A stretch of DNA of 8,513 nucleotides, taken from NCBI GenBank assembly GCA_031285085.1, contig JAITWW010000029.1:1-8513 (forward strand), read 5' to 3'. The notes beneath the pieces are model-generated. The model was given only the letters and a program-made list of their open reading frames with translations. It did no database searches and was not told the origin of the DNA. The position numbers and the translations under genes were made by a program. The DNA comes from Candidatus Methanofilum arcanum. GTDB lineage: Archaea; Halobacteriota; Methanomicrobia; Methanomicrobiales; Methanospirillaceae. Shown here one piece after another: positions 4,278-8,513 of the stretch. Numbering within the stretch: position 1 is the first letter of the stretch; every line of letters begins with the position of its first letter.

Positions 4278-5675
4278 TCACTCTTGCGTTCTCTCCATCT
4301 CATTATTTAAAACAGATGAATGAAAAACAGCACCATCAATCATCTTGCGGGCTTCTCCTTCAATGAGACGGCTCAGATCCAAAACTGACACAGCTTCCTT
4401 TTGTGCACATTCCTGTACCAGATCAAACTCAGGCTTCAGCGTAAAACACTCATTACCAATCAGCCCAAACTTCACTGGAAAACGATACAGGCTGCCATTC
4501 ACCAAGAGCTCAACCTCCCGAAACATACGATCCGCAACAAAGCGATGCACATTTTGCGCACAACGAACTCCAAGCGTTCCAAGTAACCTCGCCATCTCAC
4601 GAGAAAGCCGTGCTGAATCCTTTGGCAATGCAATCACCCGTACTGCAAATCCAGGTCGGCCTTTTTTCATGACAATTGGCATAGCAACAGCATCCCGAGC
4701 ACCCTTCTGTATCAACTCATAGAGAGCAAACCCAAGAACCTCTCCAGAGACATCATCAACATGTGTCTCAAGCACATCTACCACTCCTTCATCATGTGAC
4801 ATTATGGAGGGGTCTTCACTTGAAACCTCAAAAACCATCAAACGAAGGACATTTGGGACACCAGCAGGATTTCGCTTTCCAGCTCCATACCCAACAGCAC
4901 AGAGAGAGCCACAGCACTGACCCTCCCAGGGAAATGACGCTAAAAATTCTGCAAGCAATGCAGCGCCAGTTGGAGTACAAAGCTCGCCTCGGTCATGTTC
5001 ACAGGAGCTATCCATCTGCATCACCAGATCACTCTCTGTAAAGATGCCAACCGTAGCAGGGGCAGGAATGGGATATCTGCCATGAAGCATTGTTACCTCT
5101 CCAGATCCAACCGCAACGGGGCGCACTACCACCCCATCAGGTGAGAGCAGATACATCGCCATACACGCGCCAAGCACATCTGCAATTGCATCATCAGCAC
5201 CAACCTCATGAAAATGCATACTATGAAATGCATCAAGAGGTGTGTCAGTAAGAGGTGTGTCAGTATGGCAATCATCACAGCTCTCGCCACAGTCACCACA
5301 TTCACCACTCTGATAACTCTGATCAAAATGGTGATGATGATGATGATGCATATGTAGACCATGATGAACTGCATGCTCAGCTCGTGCTATTCGGAAAAAC
5401 ACACGTTTCGCCATGGAAATAACAGAATCTGGTGCGGAGCTTCCTTCCACCCGCTCTATAACCTCAGCGAAAGTTCGAGAAAGATCAGAAGCATGGGTAT
5501 CGATAGATGTCGCCCGAATTCCTGCACGATCTACCTTTGACGCCGAAGGCTTTTCTCCAACCGATGCCATCACGCGAAATACCTCTTCCTTTGAGACACC
5601 TGCGTCCAAAAAAGCACCAATAATCATATCACCAGCAGCACCACGCACTGGATCAAACAGTACAACCCTTTTCAT
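4278..5675 (-). CDS. larC: LarC, nickel insertion protein for the nickel-pincer cofactor
   Basis: A 465-residue LarC/DUF111 protein. In characterised bacteria LarC is a CTP-dependent cyclometallase that inserts nickel into the pincer nucleotide made by LarB and LarE, the cofactor of lactate racemase-type enzymes. Recognisable parts are LFDPVRGAAGDMIIGAFLDAG at the start, FHEVGADDAIADVLG (155-169), PVAVGSGEV, PIPAPATV, CTPTGAALL, ETHVDDVSGEVLG and MKKGRPGFAVRV. A metal-ligand-rich insert at 110-137 has seven His in a row followed by four Cys (126, 129, 133, 136) and an in-frame five-codon duplication (DTPLT twice at the DNA level). The start is uncertain: a TTG at 5693 directly follows a stop, with ATGs at 5678 and 5675. 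I chose 5675 because MKRVVLFDP fits the family start. No clear Shine-Dalgarno sequence. First gene of a probable larC-radB-cutA transcript, divergent from cdc48; larB and larE are not in the window. Confidence 0.92.
   Translation of the reverse strand: MKRVVLFDPVRGAAGDMIIGAFLDAGVSKEEVFRVMASVGEKPSASKVDRAGIRATSIDTHASDLSRTFAEVIERVEGSSAPDSVISMAKRVFFRIARAEHAVHHGLHMHHHHHHHFDQSYQSGECGDCGESCDDCHTDTPLTDTPLDAFHSMHFHEVGADDAIADVLGACMAMYLLSPDGVVVRPVAVGSGEVTMLHGRYPIPAPATVGIFTESDLVMQMDSSCEHDRGELCTPTGAALLAEFLASFPWEGQCCGSLCAVGYGAGKRNPAGVPNVLRLMVFEVSSEDPSIMSHDEGVVDVLETHVDDVSGEVLGFALYELIQKGARDAVAMPIVMKKGRPGFAVRVIALPKDSARLSREMARLLGTLGVRCAQNVHRFVADRMFREVELLVNGSLYRFPVKFGLIGNECFTLKPEFDLVQECAQKEAVSVLDLSRLIEGEARKMIDGAVFHSSVLNNEMERTQE
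5236..5265 (-). repeat. Perfect 15-bp in-frame tandem duplication within larC
   Basis: AGAGGTGTGTCAGTA occurs at 5236-5250 and again at 5251-5265. Because 15 is a multiple of three, it only lengthens the insert by five residues (DTPLT/DTPL). It lies between the Cys cluster and the conserved FHEVGADD motif, in a segment that tolerates length change. Confidence 0.9.
5328..5348 (-). repeat. CAT/CAC triplet run encoding His7 in larC
   Basis: Seven consecutive His codons (six CAT and one CAC on the minus strand) form a triplet microsatellite, with further His codons just upstream (HHGLHMH). It encodes residues 110-116 of LarC and is a likely nickel-binding or storage tract, as His runs often are in nickel-handling proteins. 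Confidence 0.85.
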
Positions 5676-5718
5676 CATAGACTTCAGAGACAATTAAAAC
5701 CACACAGACATAATCGCT

Positions 5719-5748
5719 AGTACAATCGTAATTGTAGTACTTATACAT
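5719..5748. promoter_or_regulatory. larC/cdc48 divergent promoter with TATA box and dyad
   Basis: TTATACAT at 5741-5748 on the plus strand lies about 28 bases before the cdc48 ATG at 5773, placing transcription start nearly at that ATG. Immediately upstream, TACAAT (5721-5726) and ATTGTA (5731-5736) form a 6-bp inverted repeat with spacer CGTA, flanked by AGTAC and GTACT at 5719-5723 and 5737-5741. This dyad sits where a regulator could act on both genes. A minus-strand TATA for larC is less clear; GATTATGTC at 5716-5708 is a weak candidate. Confidence 0.45.
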
Positions 5749-5772
5749 GAAATGACATATGGTTGTTGGAAC

Positions 5773-8217
5773 ATGGAAGAAATAGCTCTCAAAGTCGATA
5801 GTGCGTACCCATCTGATCTTGGGTTTGGAAAAGCACGAATCGATCAAACGACCATGCAATATCTCTCTATATCACCTGGAGATCTTATCAAGATCACTGG
5901 AAAAGAAAATGAAACTGTCGCAAAAGTCTGGCGTCTCAGGCCAAATGACTGGGATCAACAAAAGCTCCGCATTGATGGATTCACAAGAACAAATGCAAAT
6001 CTCTCAATCGGTGACACCGTTCGAATCTCCCCTCTCGAAAAAACCATTGTCGCAACACAGATAACACTTGCACTTCCAGAAGAGATTCCAGAACAATTTA
6101 TCTCACCCTTTCTCGAAACAGCAAAGCATCACCTCACAGATTTTCCAGTATCTCTTGATGATGTCATTCCCATTCCATTCAGTGCACCTTTCTTCCAAAT
6201 ACAACATATTCAAGTTCGAACAATAGGTCTCGTGCCAGAAGATGCCCACATTATTGGAAAGAACACTGAGATCATTCTATCTGAGAGAGCACTCGAATTT
6301 GGGAACTACAGTCAAGTAACGTACGAAGACATTGGAGGACTTCGAAAAGAAGTGCAAAAGTTACGCGAGACAATAGAGCTCCCCCTGCGTCATCCAGAGA
6401 TCTTTGCAGCTCTTGGTATTGAATCCCCAAAAGGAGTGCTCTTGTACGGGCCTCCGGGAACGGGAAAAACACTTATTGCAAAGGCTGTTGCAAATGAATC
6501 TGGTGCTCACTTCATTCCCATTGCAGGACCTGAGATCATCTCAAAATATTATGGAGAGAGTGAGCAGAGACTTCGTGAGATCTTTGAAGAAGCAGAAGAA
6601 AATGCACCAACAATTATCTTTATTGACGAGCTTGATTCCATCGCACCAAAGCGTGAAGAGGTGACAGGAGAGGTTGAACGAAGAGTTGTGGCACAACTGC
6701 TTACCATGATGGACGGGCTTCTTGAGCGAGGAAATGTCATTGTCATCGGTGCAACAAACCGGGTTGACAGCATAGATCCAGCTCTCAGGCGTCCAGGACG
6801 CTTCGATCGCGAGATCGAAATCGGTGTTCCTACAGAGGAGGACAGAAAGGAGATCCTTGAGATTCACACCCGCAACATGCCACTTGCAGAAGGTGTGAAT
6901 ATCACATCGCTTGCACAGCAAACACATGGATATACAGGAGCAGATATCGCAGCACTTGCGCGGGAAGGTGCTATTACTGCTCTTCGAAGATATCTGCCTG
7001 AGATGAATCTTGAAGAAGAACGAATCTCTGATGAGGTTCTCTCGCAGATGGAAGTGCATAATACAGATTTCACCATTGCACTGCGTCAGATATCTCCATC
7101 AGGAATGCGTGAAGTCATGCCTGAGAGCTCCCACATCCGCTGGAATGATGTTGGGGGGCTGGCGGATGCGATTGAAGAGATTCGTGAAGCCGTTGAGTAT
7201 CCATTAACACGGCGTGATATGTTCCTTGAGCTTGGGATTAATCCTCCAAGAGGTGTCTTGCTCTACGGGCCTCCAGGAACAGGAAAGACCCTCATTGCAA
7301 AAGCAGTTGCAAATGAGTCTGGTGCAAACTTTATTGCAGTACGTGGTCCACAACTGCTTTCAAAATGGGTGGGAGAGTCAGAACGGGCAGTACGTGAGAT
7401 ATTTAAACGAGCCCGTCAGGTCGCTCCCTCTGTATTATTCTTTGACGAACTCGACGCCCTCACGCCTGTGCGTGGAGCTGGTGAGAATAAAACAATGGAG
7501 AGTGTACTGAATCAGTTTCTGACCGAGATGGATGGTATGGTGGATATGCGCGAAGTCGTGATTCTTGGTGCATCAAATCGTCCAGATCTTGTAGATCCTG
7601 CACTCATCCGTGCAGGAAGGTTTGACAGGCTGATCTTTATTGGAGAACCTAATCTGGTAGCCAGAAAACGTATTTTAGATATTCACTCCCAGAATATGCC
7701 AATAGAGGGTGGAAGCCTGGAGAAGTATCTTGAACAGATGAGTGCTCTCAATGAGGAAGGCATTGAAGGGTTTGTGAAAGTGCTTGGATCTGATCGAGCC
7801 ATAGATCAAAAAGAGATGGAAAGTATCATTGCAGCTCATCTGCCAAAGACGCGTAAAACAAAGAAAACAGAAGATGATGTACCACCACTCTCAACACGTC
7901 AACGTCGTGATATCTTTGTAAAGGCACTTGCAAAGAACAATCTCATACTGAGTGATCCTGTACGAGAGCAGATCCTAACAGCCATTGCATCTGATGCTGA
8001 AGGATATGTAGGAGCAGATCTTGAGACCATCTGTCGTGAAGCAGGGCTTCTTGCAATGCGAGAAAAGAAGTCACAGGTAGGTCTGAATGAGTTTATGCTT
8101 GCTCGAAAGAAGGTGCATCCAACCATGAATGTGCAGCTTCGAGATTTTTATGGAAAGATTCAGAAGCATTTTAAGTCTGGAATTGCACCAGAAGCACAAC
8201 TCCCAGAGTATCAATAA
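5773..8217 (+). CDS. cdc48: Cdc48/VCP-type AAA+ ATPase (CDC48 subfamily) with enlarged D2
   Basis: An 814-residue homologue of eukaryotic Cdc48/p97, a hexameric unfoldase that threads proteins through its central pore. In archaea it can feed the proteasome. The N-domain (about 1-185) starts with EEIALKVDSAYPSDLG, which fixes the start at 5773 rather than the in-frame ATG seven codons upstream; the TATA at 5741-5748 agrees. D1 has Walker A GPPGTGKT (226-233), pore loop KYYG (258-261), Walker B IDE (Asp285-Glu286), GATNR and the arginine-finger stretch RRPGRFDR. D2 has Walker A 499-506, aromatic pore loop KWVG (531-534), Walker B Asp558-Glu559, GASNR and RAGRFDR. All catalytic motifs are intact in both rings. 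Oddly, D2 has 102 residues between the MP of the last core strand (642) and GYVGADLE (744), against 17 in D1, so an insertion of about 85 residues precedes the lid. The C-terminus ends LPEYQ. The next gene follows after 20 bases. Confidence 0.97.
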   Translation: MEEIALKVDSAYPSDLGFGKARIDQTTMQYLSISPGDLIKITGKENETVAKVWRLRPNDWDQQKLRIDGFTRTNANLSIGDTVRISPLEKTIVATQITLALPEEIPEQFISPFLETAKHHLTDFPVSLDDVIPIPFSAPFFQIQHIQVRTIGLVPEDAHIIGKNTEIILSERALEFGNYSQVTYEDIGGLRKEVQKLRETIELPLRHPEIFAALGIESPKGVLLYGPPGTGKTLIAKAVANESGAHFIPIAGPEIISKYYGESEQRLREIFEEAEENAPTIIFIDELDSIAPKREEVTGEVERRVVAQLLTMMDGLLERGNVIVIGATNRVDSIDPALRRPGRFDREIEIGVPTEEDRKEILEIHTRNMPLAEGVNITSLAQQTHGYTGADIAALAREGAITALRRYLPEMNLEEERISDEVLSQMEVHNTDFTIALRQISPSGMREVMPESSHIRWNDVGGLADAIEEIREAVEYPLTRRDMFLELGINPPRGVLLYGPPGTGKTLIAKAVANESGANFIAVRGPQLLSKWVGESERAVREIFKRARQVAPSVLFFDELDALTPVRGAGENKTMESVLNQFLTEMDGMVDMREVVILGASNRPDLVDPALIRAGRFDRLIFIGEPNLVARKRILDIHSQNMPIEGGSLEKYLEQMSALNEEGIEGFVKVLGSDRAIDQKEMESIIAAHLPKTRKTKKTEDDVPPLSTRQRRDIFVKALAKNNLILSDPVREQILTAIASDAEGYVGADLETICREAGLLAMREKKSQVGLNEFMLARKKVHPTMNVQLRDFYGKIQKHFKSGIAPEAQLPEYQ

Positions 8218-8227
8218 AGAAGGTAAA

Positions 8228-8232
8228 AGGTG
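8228..8232 (+). promoter_or_regulatory. Shine-Dalgarno site of the last gene
   Basis: AGGTG at 8228-8232, within AAAAGGTGAAAAAATG, lies 5-6 bases before the ATG at 8238 and matches the archaeal 16S 3' end. It lies just after the cdc48 stop (8215-8217), which favours co-transcription with cdc48. Confidence 0.65.
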
Positions 8233-8237
8233 AAAAA

Positions 8238-8513
8238 ATGGCATTTATTACAAAATCAGTCTATTATTTTGAGAAGCAAGGTCCAGAGAATACAATAGAT
8301 GCAATTGAGATAGCGCTTAAACGAGCGAAGGAGCTTGGAATTACTACTATTGTTGTTGCAAGTACGAGTGGGAGCACAGGTCTTTTATGTACAAAAGCAG
8401 GAGGTGATGCAGGAGTTCGTGTTATTACCGTAAGCCATGCTGTTGGGTTTAAAGGAGCTGGGGTTGCAGAGTTAAGTGACAGTGCACGTAAAGAGATATG
8501 TGATGCCGGTGGA
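8238..8513 (+). CDS. Pyruvate-kinase C-terminal-domain-like protein, N-terminal part
   Basis: The first 92 residues of a protein cut by the window end. The sequence resembles stand-alone archaeal proteins of the pyruvate kinase alpha/beta (C-terminal) domain family: YYFEKQGPENTIDAIEIALK near the start, ITTIVVASTSGSTG (about 36-49) as a strand and glycine/serine loop, VRVITVSHAVGF (about 62-73), and the following GAGVAELSD segment. In pyruvate kinase this Rossmann-like domain forms the allosteric region. The stand-alone proteins have no kinase barrel and their function is not established. Full members are roughly twice this length, so about half is seen. A good Shine-Dalgarno site sets the start. 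It is probably in an operon with cdc48. The family call is fairly sure; the role is unknown. Confidence 0.8.
   Translation, partial: MAFITKSVYYFEKQGPENTIDAIEIALKRAKELGITTIVVASTSGSTGLLCTKAGGDAGVRVITVSHAVGFKGAGVAELSDSARKEICDAGG

Noticed and set aside
5676..5693. TTG start for LarC, with six extra residues.
   Set aside because: The TTG directly follows a stop codon, no Shine-Dalgarno site precedes it, and the family start fits MKRVVLFDP. The ATG at 5678 remains possible.
5752..5772. Seven-codon extension of Cdc48 (MTYGCWN).
   Set aside because: Archaeal Cdc48 proteins start near EEIALKV, and the TATA box at 5741-5748 would put this ATG upstream of the expected transcription start.
6541..7059. 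Minus-strand open frames of up to 172 codons within cdc48.
   Set aside because: They are Cys/Ser-rich antisense shadows of a highly conserved coding region.

Overview
The window reads as a piece of a methanogenic archaeon's chromosome, most likely of the Methanomicrobiales. It has two archaellin genes, a RadB recombinase paralogue, a two-ring Cdc48 ATPase and TATA-box promoters with short or absent leaders. It also has a secreted PKD-domain protein of the kind common in Methanomicrobia. The order-level placement is inferred from gene content and protein style; no species call is justified.

Layout. Positions 1-197 are the 3' end of a group II intron: an intact domain V, and a domain VI with a bulged branch-point adenosine. 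Positions 199-248 are a GC-rich pair of hairpin repeats that abuts the 3' splice site. A TATA element then precedes a secreted, Thr/Pro-linked, PKD-domain surface protein (288-1211, +). Two archaellin genes on the minus strand (1270-1878 and 1892-2476) converge on it. They form a tight two-gene operon behind a strong TATA/BRE element, and the start region of the first gene is a perfect 16-bp tandem duplication. A divergent small gene follows (2693-3088, +); it looks like a decayed PD-(D/E)XK (Holliday-junction-resolvase-like) protein. Next is the minus-strand run larC-radB-cutA (5675 down to 3176): nickel-pincer cofactor synthesis, a RecA-family recombination mediator, and the CutA1 trimeric protein. 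From a shared intergenic region the cdc48 gene runs on the plus strand (5773-8217). It is followed after 20 bases by the first 92 codons of a pyruvate-kinase-C-terminal-like protein that runs off the window.

How the genes relate. The archaellins supply filament subunits, but no archaellum motor or secretion genes are present here, so they must be encoded elsewhere. The PKD protein is probably an exported cell-surface protein; its link to the archaellins is only positional and convergent. LarC and CutA share a metal theme (LarC carries a His7 run plus a four-cysteine cluster), while RadB between them is translationally coupled to CutA. Cdc48 is a housekeeping unfoldase. Its second ATPase ring has an extra segment of about 85 residues between the ATPase core and the lid.

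The less ordinary items are the intron end with its twin hairpins, the EEC-repeat tail of the PKD protein, the duplicated archaellin start, the degenerate nuclease-like gene, the metal-ligand-rich LarC insert and the Cdc48 D2 insertion. I see no CRISPR array, tRNA, rRNA, transposase or defence island. No clearly undescribed multi-gene system is visible.
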